In this document: positions 14,489-22,880 of the stretch, in pieces
How positions within the stretch are numbered: position 1 is the first letter of the stretch
Layout of the letters: the number at the start of each line of letters is the position of its first letter
Origin: JBJMHZ01 sp045807125
GTDB lineage: Bacteria > Actinomycetota > Actinomycetes > JAWWOL01
Direction: 5' to 3'
Length of the DNA: 33,450 nt
Assembly: GCA_045807125.1 (NCBI GenBank)
Contig: JBJMHZ010000041.1
Span: 1 to 33,450 of the forward strand
Position numbers and translations under genes: made by a program
Notes under the pieces: model-generated
Database searches by the model: none
What the model saw: the letters and a program-made list of their open reading frames with translations, nothing else
Told to the model about the DNA's origin: nothing

Positions 14489-16285
14489 ATGGCGCAGACC
14501 GTCGCCGACTACCTGCTGGAGCGCTTGCGCGCATGGGGCGTCGAGAAGGTGTTCGGCTACCCCGGCGACGGCATCAACGGCCTGCTCGTGGCGTGGGGCC
14601 GCGCGGGCGACCAGCCGATGTTCGTGCAGTCGAGGCACGAGGAGATGAGCGCCTTCGAGGCGGTCGGCTACGCGAAGTTCACCGGCCGGGTGGGCATCTG
14701 CGCCGCGACGTCCGGGCCCGGCGCGATCCACCTGCTGAACGGCCTGTACGACGCGAAGCTCGACCACGTGCCGGTCGTGGCGATCGTGGGGCAGACGAAC
14801 CGCAGCGCGATGGGCGGCTCGTACCAGCAGGAGGTGGACCTGCTCAGCCTCTACAAGGACGTGGCGAGCGAGTACCTCCAGATGGTCACGGTCCCGGAGC
14901 AGCTGCCCAACGTGCTCGACCGAGCCATCCGCGTCGCGCTGTCGTCGCGCGCCCCGACCGCGATCATCATCCCGGCCGACGTGCAGGAGCTTCCGTACTC
15001 CGCTCCCACGCACGCGTTCAAGATGGTGCCCTCGAGCCTCGGGACGCACTGGCCGACGCTCTCCCCCGACGACGCGGGCGTGCGCGCGGCCGCCGAGATC
15101 CTCAACGCCGGCGAGAAGGTCGCGATCCTCGCCGGGCAGGGTGCGCGCGGCGCGCGGAACGAGCTCATGGAGGTCGCCGAGATCCTCGGCGCCGGCGTGG
15201 CGAAGCCCTTGCTGGGCAAGGACGTGCTCTCCGACGAGCTGCCGTACGTCACCGGCTCGATCGGCCTGCTCGGCACCCGGCCGAGCTACGAGCTGATGAA
15301 GGGCTGCGACACGCTGCTCACCGTCGGGTCGAGCTTCCCCTACACGCAGTTCCTCCCCGAGCTCGACCAGGCGCGCGGCGTGCAGATCGACGTCGACGGC
15401 CGCTTCATCGGCATGCGCTACCCGTACGAGGTCAACCTCGTCGGCGACGCCGCCGCGACGCTGCGCGCGCTGCTGCCGCTGCTGCACCGCAAGGCGGACC
15501 GGTCCTGGCGCGAGGACATCGAGCAGTCGGTGGCCCGCTGGTGGGAGACCATGGAGATGGAGGCCATGGTCGAGGCCGACCCGATCAACCCGATGCGGCT
15601 GTTCCACGAGCTCTCCACGCGGTTGCCCAACGACGCGATCGTCGCCGCCGACTCCGGCTCGTCCGCCAACTGGTACGCGCGGCAGCTCAAGTTCCGCGGC
15701 GACGTGCGCGGCTCGCTGTCCGGCACCCTCGCGACGATGGGCCCCGGCGTCCCGTACGGCATCGGCGCCAAGTTCGGCAATCCCGAGCGGCCGGTCATCG
15801 TCTTCGAGGGCGACGGCGCGATGCAGATGAACGGGCTGGCCGAGCTCATCACCGTCAAGCGCTACTGGCAGCAGTGGGCCGACCCGCGCCTCGTGATCGC
15901 CGTGCTGCACAACGACGACCTCAACCAGGTCACGTGGGAGATGCGGGCGATGGAGGGCGCGCCCAAGTTCGTCGAGTCGCAGTCGCTGCCCGACGTGTCG
16001 TACGCGGCGTTCGCCGAGAGCCTCGGGCTGCTCGGCATCGCGGTCGACGAGCCGGGGCAGATCGGCCCGGCCTGGGAGCGCGCGCTGGCGGCCGACCGGC
16101 CCACCGTGCTCGACGTGCGCACCGACCCCGACGTGCCGCCGATCCCGCCGCACGCGACGTTCGAGCAGATGAAGGACGCCGCGCTGTCGATGCTCAAGGG
16201 CGACGAGAACCGCTGGGGCGTCATCAAGGAGGGCGTCCGCACCAAGGTGCAGGAGCTGCTGCCGCACGGGCCGTCGTCGTCGTGA
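14489..16285 (+). CDS. Thiamine pyrophosphate-dependent enzyme (pyruvate oxidase / acetolactate synthase-like)
   Basis: 598 residues. ATG at 14489 with ACAGGAG at 14475-14481. The three TPP-enzyme domains are clear: N-terminal PYR domain with VFGYPGDGINGLL and the catalytic Glu in SRHEEMSAFEAVGYAKFTG (E51), central domain, and C-terminal PP domain with EGDGAMQMNG (G441-D442-G443, N448) and a downstream LHNDDLNQVTW. The family as a whole acts on 2-keto acids by decarboxylation; closest overall look is to POXB/acetolactate-synthase-like proteins often annotated only as TPP-requiring. Sitting between a GMC dehydrogenase and an enolase-superfamily gene, it could decarboxylate the 2-keto product of a dehydratase. 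Its stop overlaps the next start by 4 bp. Confidence 0.9.
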   Translation: MAQTVADYLLERLRAWGVEKVFGYPGDGINGLLVAWGRAGDQPMFVQSRHEEMSAFEAVGYAKFTGRVGICAATSGPGAIHLLNGLYDAKLDHVPVVAIVGQTNRSAMGGSYQQEVDLLSLYKDVASEYLQMVTVPEQLPNVLDRAIRVALSSRAPTAIIIPADVQELPYSAPTHAFKMVPSSLGTHWPTLSPDDAGVRAAAEILNAGEKVAILAGQGARGARNELMEVAEILGAGVAKPLLGKDVLSDELPYVTGSIGLLGTRPSYELMKGCDTLLTVGSSFPYTQFLPELDQARGVQIDVDGRFIGMRYPYEVNLVGDAAATLRALLPLLHRKADRSWREDIEQSVARWWETMEMEAMVEADPINPMRLFHELSTRLPNDAIVAADSGSSANWYARQLKFRGDVRGSLSGTLATMGPGVPYGIGAKFGNPERPVIVFEGDGAMQMNGLAELITVKRYWQQWADPRLVIAVLHNDDLNQVTWEMRAMEGAPKFVESQSLPDVSYAAFAESLGLLGIAVDEPGQIGPAWERALAADRPTVLDVRTDPDVPPIPPHATFEQMKDAALSMLKGDENRWGVIKEGVRTKVQELLPHGPSSS

Positions 16286-17388
16286 CCGGACGGGCGCGCG
16301 TCGACTCGATCGAGGCGGCAGCGTACGTCGTGCCGACCGACGCTCCCGAGGGCGACGGCACCCTCGCGTGGGATTCGACCACCATGGTGGTGGTGCACGC
16401 CCGCTCGGGGCCGGTGGCCGGCATCGGCTGGACGTACGGCGTCAGGGCGTGCGCCGCGCTCGTCGGCGAGCTGCTGTCCCCGGTGGCCGTCGGCCGCCCC
16501 GTCGACGACGTCACCGGGTCGTGGCAGGCGATGGTGCGGGCGGTGCGCAATGCCGGCCGCCCGGGCGCCGTCGGCTACGCGCTCTCGGCCGTCGACGTCG
16601 CGCTGTGGGACCTCAAGGCTCGCTCGCTCGACCTGCCCTTGCAGTCGCTCATCGGCGCGGCGCGCGAGAGCGTGCCGGTCTACGGCAGCGGCGGGTTCAC
16701 GACGTACGACGACGACCAGCTGCGCGCGCAGCTCGCGCACTGGGCCGGGGAGCAGCGGATCCCGCGCGTCAAGATCAAGGTCGCCGAGTCGTGGGGCACC
16801 AGGCCGGCGCGCGATCTCGCCCGCATGCGGCTGGCCCGTGCGGTCGTCGGCGACGACGTCGAGCTCTACGTCGACGCCAACGGCGGCTACTCCCGCAAGC
16901 AGGCGGTGCGGATGATGGCCGACGCCGACGACCTCGACGTGCGCTGGTTCGAGGAGCCGGTCTCGTCCGACGACCTCGCCGGGCTCGCCGAGGTGCGCGG
17001 GCTCGTCCGGGCCGACGTGACCGCCGGCGAGTACGGCTACGACCTCGCGTACTTCGAGCGGATGTGCGCGGCCGGCGCCGTCGACTGCCTCCAGGTCGAC
17101 GTCTCGCGCTGCGGCGGCATCACCGAGTGGCTGCGCGCGGCGGCGGTCGCGGCGGCTCACGGCCTGCAGGTGTCGGGGCACTGCGCGCCGCACCTGCATG
17201 CGCACGTGGCGGCCGCGACGCCCAACCTTCGGCACCTCGAGTGGTTCCACGACCACGTGCGCATCGAGACCATGCTGCTCGACGGCGCGCTCGATCCGGC
17301 GGGCGGCGAGATCCGCCCCGACCCGGACGCGCCCGGCAACGGCTACGCCCTGCGCGCGGCCGACGCCGAGCCCTACCGGGTGGCCTGA
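16282..17388 (+). CDS. Mandelate racemase/muconate lactonizing enzyme family (enolase superfamily)
   Basis: 368 residues from GTG 16282, overlapping the TPP gene stop by 4 bp. Enolase-superfamily catalytic layout is complete: KIK (K164, K166) at the end of strand 2, metal ligands D198 (VDANGGY), E224 (WFEEP) and E250 (TAGEYGYD), D273 in QVDVSRCGG and H300 in SGHCAPHLHAHV. The KxK plus Asp/His dyad is the mandelate-racemase arrangement, used for sugar-acid dehydration or racemisation. N-terminal capping domain spans roughly 1-125. It closes the five-gene operon. An acid-sugar dehydratase would yield the 2-keto-3-deoxy acid that a TPP decarboxylase can use, but this order of reactions is inference. 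Confidence 0.88.
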   Translation: MTGRARVDSIEAAAYVVPTDAPEGDGTLAWDSTTMVVVHARSGPVAGIGWTYGVRACAALVGELLSPVAVGRPVDDVTGSWQAMVRAVRNAGRPGAVGYALSAVDVALWDLKARSLDLPLQSLIGAARESVPVYGSGGFTTYDDDQLRAQLAHWAGEQRIPRVKIKVAESWGTRPARDLARMRLARAVVGDDVELYVDANGGYSRKQAVRMMADADDLDVRWFEEPVSSDDLAGLAEVRGLVRADVTAGEYGYDLAYFERMCAAGAVDCLQVDVSRCGGITEWLRAAAVAAAHGLQVSGHCAPHLHAHVAAATPNLRHLEWFHDHVRIETMLLDGALDPAGGEIRPDPDAPGNGYALRAADAEPYRVA

Positions 17389-17419
17389 CCCGGCATCGGC
17401 GGGCCGGCCGGTGCGTCGG

Positions 17420-18607
17420 TCAGTACGTCGGCAGCGAGGGGTCGACCTGGTTGGCCCACGCGAGCACGCCGCCCTGCACGTGCTTGGCGTCGGCGAAGCC
17501 GGCGCCCTTCAGCACGGCGAGCGCCTCGGCCGAGCGGACGCCGGACTTGCAGTGCAGGACGATCGGGCGGTCCTGCGGCAGCGAGCCGAGCGCCGCCCCG
17601 CTGACGATGTCGCCCTTGGGGATGAGCACCGCGCCGGGGATGCGCACGATCTCGTGCTCGGCGGGCTCGCGCACGTCGACGAGCAGGAAGTCCTCGCCGC
17701 GGTCGAGCATCTGCTTGAGCTCGCCGGCCGTGATGGTCGACCCCCGGGCAGCCTCCACCGCCTCGTCCGACACGGTGCCGCAGAACGCCTCGTAGTCGAT
17801 GAGCCCGGTGATCGTCGGGTTCTTGCCGCAGATCGGGCACTCGGGGTCCTTGCGCGCCTTGATCCGCCGGAACGACATCTCGAGCGCGTCGTAGACGACC
17901 AGCGTGCCGACCAGCGGATCGCCGATGCCGGTGAGCACCTTGATGGCCTCGGTCGCCTGGATCGAGCCGATGGTCGCGCAGAGCACGCCGAGCACGCCGC
18001 CCTCGGCGCACGAGGGCACCATGCCGGGCGGCGGCGGCTCGGGGTAGAGGCACCGGTAGCACGGGCCGCCCGCTGGCTCGCCGGACCAGAACACGCTGGC
18101 CTGGCCGTCGAAGCGGAAGATCGAGCCCCACACGTACGGCTTGCCGGAGAGGACGCACGCGTCGTTGACGAGGTAGCGGGTCGCGAAGTTGTCCGCGCCG
18201 TCGACGATGAGGTCGTAGTCGGCGAAGATCTCGAGCGCGTTGGACGAGTCGAGCCGCGTCTCGTGCAGCCGCACGTCGACGTACGGGTTGATCTCGCGGA
18301 TGGTGTCGCGCGCGGACTCGGCCTTCGACCGGCCGACGTCGCTCTGCCCGTGGATGATCTGGCGCTGCAGATTGGACTCGTCGACCACGTCGAACTCGAC
18401 CAGCCCGAGGGTGCCGACGCCGGCCGCGGCGAGGTACATGAGCACGGGCGACCCGAGGCCGCCGCCGCCGACGGCGAGGACCTTCGCGTTCTTCAGCCGC
18501 TTCTGACCCGCCATGCCGACGTCGGGGATGATGAGATGGCGGGAGTAACGACGGACCTCGTCGACCGTGAGCTCGGGGGCGGGGTCGACCAGGGGTGGCA
18601 GCGACAC
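17420..18607 (-). CDS. moeZ: Adenylyltransferase/sulfurtransferase MoeZ
   Basis: 395 residues. N-terminal MoeB/ThiF/E1-like domain with ATP site GGGGLGS (47-53), DVVDESNLQRQ (73-83), Zn-binding pairs CYRC and CPIC; C-terminal rhodanese domain with LHCKSGVRS, active Cys353. MoeZ adenylates the C terminus of small ubiquitin-like sulfur carriers (MoaD, ThiS, CysO) and loads sulfur onto it, serving molybdopterin, thiamine, cysteine and some thio-natural-product routes. GTG 18607 follows GAGGAGA (18618-18612). A homologue (moeB1/moeZ, Rv3206c) lies at the same place in the mycobacterial neighbourhood. It converges on the enolase gene and diverges from the CsbD-like gene. Two hairpins lie in its upstream region. 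Confidence 0.95.
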   Translation of the reverse strand: MSLPPLVDPAPELTVDEVRRYSRHLIIPDVGMAGQKRLKNAKVLAVGGGGLGSPVLMYLAAAGVGTLGLVEFDVVDESNLQRQIIHGQSDVGRSKAESARDTIREINPYVDVRLHETRLDSSNALEIFADYDLIVDGADNFATRYLVNDACVLSGKPYVWGSIFRFDGQASVFWSGEPAGGPCYRCLYPEPPPPGMVPSCAEGGVLGVLCATIGSIQATEAIKVLTGIGDPLVGTLVVYDALEMSFRRIKARKDPECPICGKNPTITGLIDYEAFCGTVSDEAVEAARGSTITAGELKQMLDRGEDFLLVDVREPAEHEIVRIPGAVLIPKGDIVSGAALGSLPQDRPIVLHCKSGVRSAEALAVLKGAGFADAKHVQGGVLAWANQVDPSLPTY

Positions 18608-18635
18608 GGCTTCTCCTCGACGCGCTCGGATCGCG

Positions 18636-18679
18636 CTCGCGCTTCGCGCGAGTCACCTGGGCGCAACCAGTGGCCCAGG
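18636..18679. promoter_or_regulatory. Two adjacent hairpins upstream of moeZ
   Basis: CTCGCGC-TTC-GCGCGAG (18636-18652) is a perfect 7-bp stem with a 3-nt loop. CCTGGGC (18656-18662) pairs with GCCCAGG (18673-18679) across a 10-nt loop. Both lie 30-70 bp upstream of the moeZ start and would be in its leader if transcription starts beyond 18680. No known riboswitch consensus is recognised. Confidence 0.35.
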
Positions 18680-18836
18680 GCCCGCATTCCGGTCGAAGCG
18701 CTCGCGCGCGGACCGCTCACCAGTGCATCACGACGGGCTGACCCGGGGCTGACCGCGGCCTTGCGGCGGTACGCCGAGGCCCTCGGTGGGCATACCTGTC
18801 ACGACCGGTACAGCCGCGCGACGGATCGGAGTGACC

Positions 18837-19022
18837 GTGAGCGACAACCGCGCCGAGCACAAGCTCGAGGAGCTGAAGGGCGACGCCAAGGAGACGTACG
18901 GCAAGGCGGTCGGCAGCGACGAGCTGGTGGCCGAGGGCAAGGGCGATCAGGCGTCCGGCCGGGTCAAGCAGGCCGGGGACGACCTCAAGCACGCCGCCAA
19001 GAAGGTCACCGGCCAGGACTGA
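18837..19022 (+). CDS. CsbD-like stress protein
   Basis: 61 residues, small, highly charged and Gly/Asp/Lys-rich. GTG 18837 was chosen because CGGAG (18827-18831) sits 5 nt upstream and the family begins at this point; GTG 18831 and ATG-like starts further up would add non-family residues. The pattern EHKLEELKGDAKETYGKAVGSDE then VAEGKGDQASGRVKQAG is typical of CsbD proteins, which are small, largely disordered or helical, and commonly induced by general-stress sigma factors in Gram-positives. Exact molecular role is not known. Transcribed alone, divergent from moeZ and convergent with the alpha/beta hydrolase. Confidence 0.88.
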   Translation: MSDNRAEHKLEELKGDAKETYGKAVGSDELVAEGKGDQASGRVKQAGDDLKHAAKKVTGQD

Positions 19023-19062
19023 GCGGCACCGGGCGCGGCGCGCCCGTCGGTGGGGCGCGCGC

Positions 19063-20022
19063 TCAGCCGGCCGCTACCAGGCCGAGCCAGGCGCGCGCCA
19101 CCGCGACGGGGTCCTCGATCTGCGCGACGTGCCCGCATCGATCGAGCACGAGCAGCCGCGCAGCGGGGAACGTCCGCGCCGCCCGCTCGCCGACCGACGG
19201 GTGCACCAGCCGGTCCTGCCGGCCCCACACGAGCAGGGTGGGCGCACGCACCGATGCCGCGTCGCCCCACAGGCTGCCGGGCCCGCGCACCAGGTGCGCG
19301 GCGACCAGGCCGCGAAGCGACCGGATCAGCGACTCGTCGTTCCATGCGAGCCCCCGGCGGCGCTCGAGCTCGGCGACCGCCTCCTCGACCCGCTCGGGCG
19401 GCAGCCGGTCGGGATCGGCGAGGCAGAGCTCGGCGATCGCCCTGGCCCGTGACGTCGCCGGCCGGCGGGCGAGCCAGCGCGCGCCGGCCCGTGCCAGGCC
19501 GGGCACGAGCAGCACGCCGAGCCGCCAGTCGGTGCCGCGCCGCGGGCGCAGGTCGGGGAGCGCCGGCGAGATCAGGGTGAGCGTCGTCACCAGGTCGGGA
19601 CGCCTGGCCGCGAGACGGGTGGCGACCGCGCCGCCGAGCGAGTTGCCGAAGAGGTGGACCGGGCCGCCGGCCACCTCCTCGACGAGCCGCTCCACCGCGT
19701 CGACGTGCACGGCGAGCCGGTAGTCGCCGCGCGGCGGTGGCGGCGACAGCCCGAAGCCGGGCAGGTCGGGCGCGACCGCGCTCACCCGGTCACCGAGCAG
19801 CTGCATCAGGTCGGTCCAGTTGGTCGAGGCGCCGCCGAGGCCGTGCACGAGGACGGCGAGCGGCCGGCCGGGGCCGGCAGCGCCGCCGGGCCCGCGGCGG
19901 ACGAGCAGCTCGTGCCGGCCGGCCCGCACGATCTCGCCCGGCCACGGCGGCACCGGCGGCCGCCCCGGCCCCGGCAGGTCGCGCAGGCCGCCGGGCGCCT
20001 CCGTCGAGCCCCGTTCGGTCAT
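19063..20022 (-). CDS. Alpha/beta hydrolase
   Basis: 319 residues. Oxyanion loop HGLGG (60-64), nucleophile elbow GNSLGG with Ser128, acid D270 in WGRQDRLV, and His298 in CGHVAQIE, giving a complete Ser-Asp-His triad. A cap domain lies between about residues 150 and 245. The fold is that of esterases, haloperoxidase-like or meta-cleavage-product hydrolases; substrate cannot be deduced. The first 30 residues are Pro/Gly-rich and the ATG at 20022 has no strong ribosome site, so a later start is possible. Monocistronic, convergent with the CsbD-like gene and divergent from the FtsX-like permease. Confidence 0.87.
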   Translation of the reverse strand: MTERGSTEAPGGLRDLPGPGRPPVPPWPGEIVRAGRHELLVRRGPGGAAGPGRPLAVLVHGLGGASTNWTDLMQLLGDRVSAVAPDLPGFGLSPPPPRGDYRLAVHVDAVERLVEEVAGGPVHLFGNSLGGAVATRLAARRPDLVTTLTLISPALPDLRPRRGTDWRLGVLLVPGLARAGARWLARRPATSRARAIAELCLADPDRLPPERVEEAVAELERRRGLAWNDESLIRSLRGLVAAHLVRGPGSLWGDAASVRAPTLLVWGRQDRLVHPSVGERAARTFPAARLLVLDRCGHVAQIEDPVAVARAWLGLVAAG

Positions 20023-20121
20023 GCCACCAGTGTGGCGCCCGGCCGTGACCCAACCGAGACCGCACCGCCGTCACCCGGGCGGCCGGGCATCGCGTCGAGC
20101 CCCGGTGAGCGACCCGCTGGC

Positions 20122-20160
20122 TAGGGTCGGAGGAGGCCGCGCGGGGCGCGCGGGAGGAGG
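20122..20160 (+). promoter_or_regulatory. Putative -10 and ribosome site of the FtsX-like gene
   Basis: TAGGGT at 20122-20127 fits a TANNNT actinobacterial -10, and GGAGGAGG (20153-20160) lies 5 nt before the ATG at 20166. No clear -35 is seen. Confidence 0.35.
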
Positions 20161-20165
20161 GCACC

Positions 20166-22835
20166 ATGACGACCGGCCGGCTGACGGGCCTCTGGCGCAC
20201 GGCGCCGTTCCGGCGCGCGCCGCTGCTGCTGGCCAAGCACCCGTCGGTGGCCGGAGCGGTGGCCGGGGCGGCCGCCGTGCTGGCGCTGACCGGCGCCGCG
20301 GCCCCGCTGTTCGTCGCGTCGGCCGCCAGCGCGTCGGTCGACGACCAGGTCGCCGGCCGCTGCTCCTACACGCAGGGGCTGGCCGCCTTCGGGCCGCTCG
20401 CGACGGCGAGGCGGCCCGACACGACCAGCCGGGCCGCCTTCGAGCGCCTGGCCCGCACCGTGCCCCGGCTGGAGCCGACCGTGCTGACGACGATCGTCGG
20501 CGGCTCGAGCAACCCGGTGTTCCTGGCCAGGGGCGCCGGCGTCGACTTCCCGGTGACGCTCGTCGAGCGCTCGGGCCAGGAGCGCAACATCACGATCGTC
20601 TCGGACGCCCACCGCGACGGGCTGCTGCTGCCGGACGGGCTCGCGGCGACGCTGCACGTCTCGGCGGGCGACCAGGTGAGGATCACGTCCGCCGACTCGC
20701 GGCCGGTGCCGGTGGCCGCCGTCTACCGCGACCTCAACACCGAGCCCAAGCGGGCGTACTGGTGCGACCCGGTGCTGCGCGCCTACAGCAAGGGGCTGCT
20801 CGACGACAACCCACCGCCGCCGCTGGTGCTGGCCCGCGGCGCGGCCGTCCGGCAGGCGCTGGCCCGCACCGGCATCGCCCTGGAGTCCTACTACGAGCGG
20901 GCGGTGACCCGCGGCATGACGCTGCCACAGGCCAGGCGGACCGCGACCGCGCTGACCGTCGCGCAGGCCCGGCTGCGCACGTCGCACCTGTCGGTCGACG
21001 CCGAGCCGGGCAAGCCGCCGCTGTGGCGGCCGGCGGCCCTCACCGACCTGCCGTTCATCGTCCGGCGGGCGGACGTGGTCGCCCAGTCGCTGGCGGCGAC
21101 CTGCACGGCCATCGCCGGCGCCGGCAGCGTGGTGGCCCTGCTGCTGCTCGGCGGCGCCGGGATGCTGTGGGTGGAGCGCCGCCGCACGGAGGTGCGCCTG
21201 CTGTGGGCCCGCGGGATCGGGCCCTGGCAGCTCGGGGGCAAGGCGCTCGCCGAGATGCTGCCGGCCCTGCTCGCCGGGGCTGCCGCCGGCTGGGGCCTCA
21301 CCCTCTGGCTGATACCGGCGGTCGGGCCGAGCAGCCGGCTGCCATCGTCGACCGCCGGCGCAGCGGCGCTGCGGACCGCGCTGGTGACGCTCGCCGGCGC
21401 GGTGGCCCTCGTCGTCGTGGCCGCTCTCGCCGTGCGGCGGGCGACCGAGCGCCCGGTCGGGCACCACCGCAGCCGGCTGGCCCTCGTGCCGTGGGAGCTC
21501 GGCCTGCTGGCCGCCGCGTGGGTCACGTACTCCTCGATCGCCGACCGGGGCCTGCCGACGTTCGCCGACACGACCGTGCCCCGGCTCGACGCCACCCAGC
21601 TGCTCTACCCGCTGCTGCTGCTCTCCGGCGGCACCCTGCTGGCCGCCCGGTTCGTCGTGCTCGCCCTGGGGCGCCGGCGGACGCGCCGCTCGTCGCTCAC
21701 CGGCGCCGCCTACCTCGCCGGCCGCCGGCTCGCCGGCGCGCCGGGGGTCGCCGCGGTGCTGGTGGTGGCCGCGGCGCTGTCGGTCGGGGTGCTGACGTTC
21801 GCCACCGCCATGACCGGCACGCTGCGCTACACGGTCGACACCAAGGCGCGCATCTTCGTCGGCAGCGACGCGCGGGTGACGCTGACCGCGCCGCTGCGCT
21901 CGGTGCCACCGGCGCTGCAGGGCTCGTCGACGGCGGTGGTCACCACCAGCACCGACGTGCCCGGCCTGGGGCACGTCGACGTCCTCGGCGTCGACCCGGC
22001 GACGTTCCCCTCGGCGGCGGCCTGGGACGACCGGCTCGGCGGCTCGCTGCCCTCGCTCATGGGCGCGCTGCGCGCCCCGGCCGGCAGCGACGGGAGCGAC
22101 GGGGCACCGGCCGTCGCGGTCGGCGACCTGCCGGACCGGTTCGTGCTGCCCATGGTCGAGCTCGGCGGCAAGGTGGCCAGGCTGCCGGTACGGGTGACGG
22201 CCCGGCCGAGCGCCTTCGCGCAGGAGCACGGCTCGTCGCTCGTCGTCGTGACCACCTCGGCGCTGCCCGCCGCGGTGCGCCAGCTGTCCAGCAACGAGCT
22301 GTGGGTGAAGGACTGGGACGAGACCAAGCAGGCGGCCCTGCGCGCCGCCGGCGCGCGCATCCGCTTCGTGACCACGGTGGCCGACGTCTCCAGGGCGCCC
22401 GACCTCGCGGCGGTGACGTGGACGTACGGGTTCTTCGAGTCGCTCGGCGCCCTGACCGGCGTCATCGCCATCGGCGGGCTGCTGCTCTACCTGGCCACCC
22501 GGCAGCGGTCGATGGCGCTGGGCTACGGGCTCACCCGCCGGATGGGGCTGCGCCGCGCCGCGCACGCGCTGTCGGTGCTGCTCGAGGTGGGCGCCGCGCT
22601 GCTCACCGGCTACGTCGTCGGCACCGCGCTCGGCACGGTGGGGGTGTGGCTGGCGTACGGGCACCTCGACCCGGAGGGCGACCTGCCGCCGGGACCGCTG
22701 CTGCACCTGCCGGTGCTTCCGTACGTCGCGCTGGCGCTGGCGGCCGCGGCGGTCGCGGTCGCCGCGACGGCGCTAGCGCAGCGCACCGCCGACCGGACGC
22801 GGACGGCCGACCTGCTGCGGCTCGGCACCGCCTGA
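20166..22835 (+). CDS. FtsX-like ABC transporter permease
   Basis: 889 residues of a large FtsX/MacB-type permease. An N-terminal transmembrane helix (about 29-55) is followed by an extracellular domain of some 280 residues with two Cys (RCSYTQ and YWCDP) that may form a disulfide. A first FtsX core follows (from VVAQSLAATCTAIAGAG, including the cytoplasmic ERRRTEVRLLWARGIGPWQL coupling segment), then more helices, a second extracellular domain (about 555-745) and a final three-helix FtsX core (FFESLGALTGVIAIGGLLLYLATRQRSMALGYGLTRRMGL onward, split here only for description). The layout is the two-core, ~900-residue actinobacterial type. No ABC ATPase lies beside it, so it is an orphan permease in this window. 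Cargo unknown; the family mostly exports lipids or peptides or transmits signals. Confidence 0.82.
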   Translation: MTTGRLTGLWRTAPFRRAPLLLAKHPSVAGAVAGAAAVLALTGAAAPLFVASAASASVDDQVAGRCSYTQGLAAFGPLATARRPDTTSRAAFERLARTVPRLEPTVLTTIVGGSSNPVFLARGAGVDFPVTLVERSGQERNITIVSDAHRDGLLLPDGLAATLHVSAGDQVRITSADSRPVPVAAVYRDLNTEPKRAYWCDPVLRAYSKGLLDDNPPPPLVLARGAAVRQALARTGIALESYYERAVTRGMTLPQARRTATALTVAQARLRTSHLSVDAEPGKPPLWRPAALTDLPFIVRRADVVAQSLAATCTAIAGAGSVVALLLLGGAGMLWVERRRTEVRLLWARGIGPWQLGGKALAEMLPALLAGAAAGWGLTLWLIPAVGPSSRLPSSTAGAAALRTALVTLAGAVALVVVAALAVRRATERPVGHHRSRLALVPWELGLLAAAWVTYSSIADRGLPTFADTTVPRLDATQLLYPLLLLSGGTLLAARFVVLALGRRRTRRSSLTGAAYLAGRRLAGAPGVAAVLVVAAALSVGVLTFATAMTGTLRYTVDTKARIFVGSDARVTLTAPLRSVPPALQGSSTAVVTTSTDVPGLGHVDVLGVDPATFPSAAAWDDRLGGSLPSLMGALRAPAGSDGSDGAPAVAVGDLPDRFVLPMVELGGKVARLPVRVTARPSAFAQEHGSSLVVVTTSALPAAVRQLSSNELWVKDWDETKQAALRAAGARIRFVTTVADVSRAPDLAAVTWTYGFFESLGALTGVIAIGGLLLYLATRQRSMALGYGLTRRMGLRRAAHALSVLLEVGAALLTGYVVGTALGTVGVWLAYGHLDPEGDLPPGPLLHLPVLPYVALALAAAAVAVAATALAQRTADRTRTADLLRLGTA

Positions 22836-22880
22836 GCGGGGACTGGACGACCGAAGGGATCTGGCGGGCCCGGAGGCCGG

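Noticed and set aside
12722..16267. 1181-codon minus-strand frame opposite the GMC and TPP genes
   Set aside because: Shadow frame: Val/Arg/His-rich, no domain, and the plus strand carries intact enzymes with ribosome sites.
18770..18810. Possible stress sigma factor promoter upstream of the CsbD-like gene (GGGCAT near 18789)
   Set aside because: It differs from the GGGTAT -10 and no GTTT-type -35 lies at the right distance.
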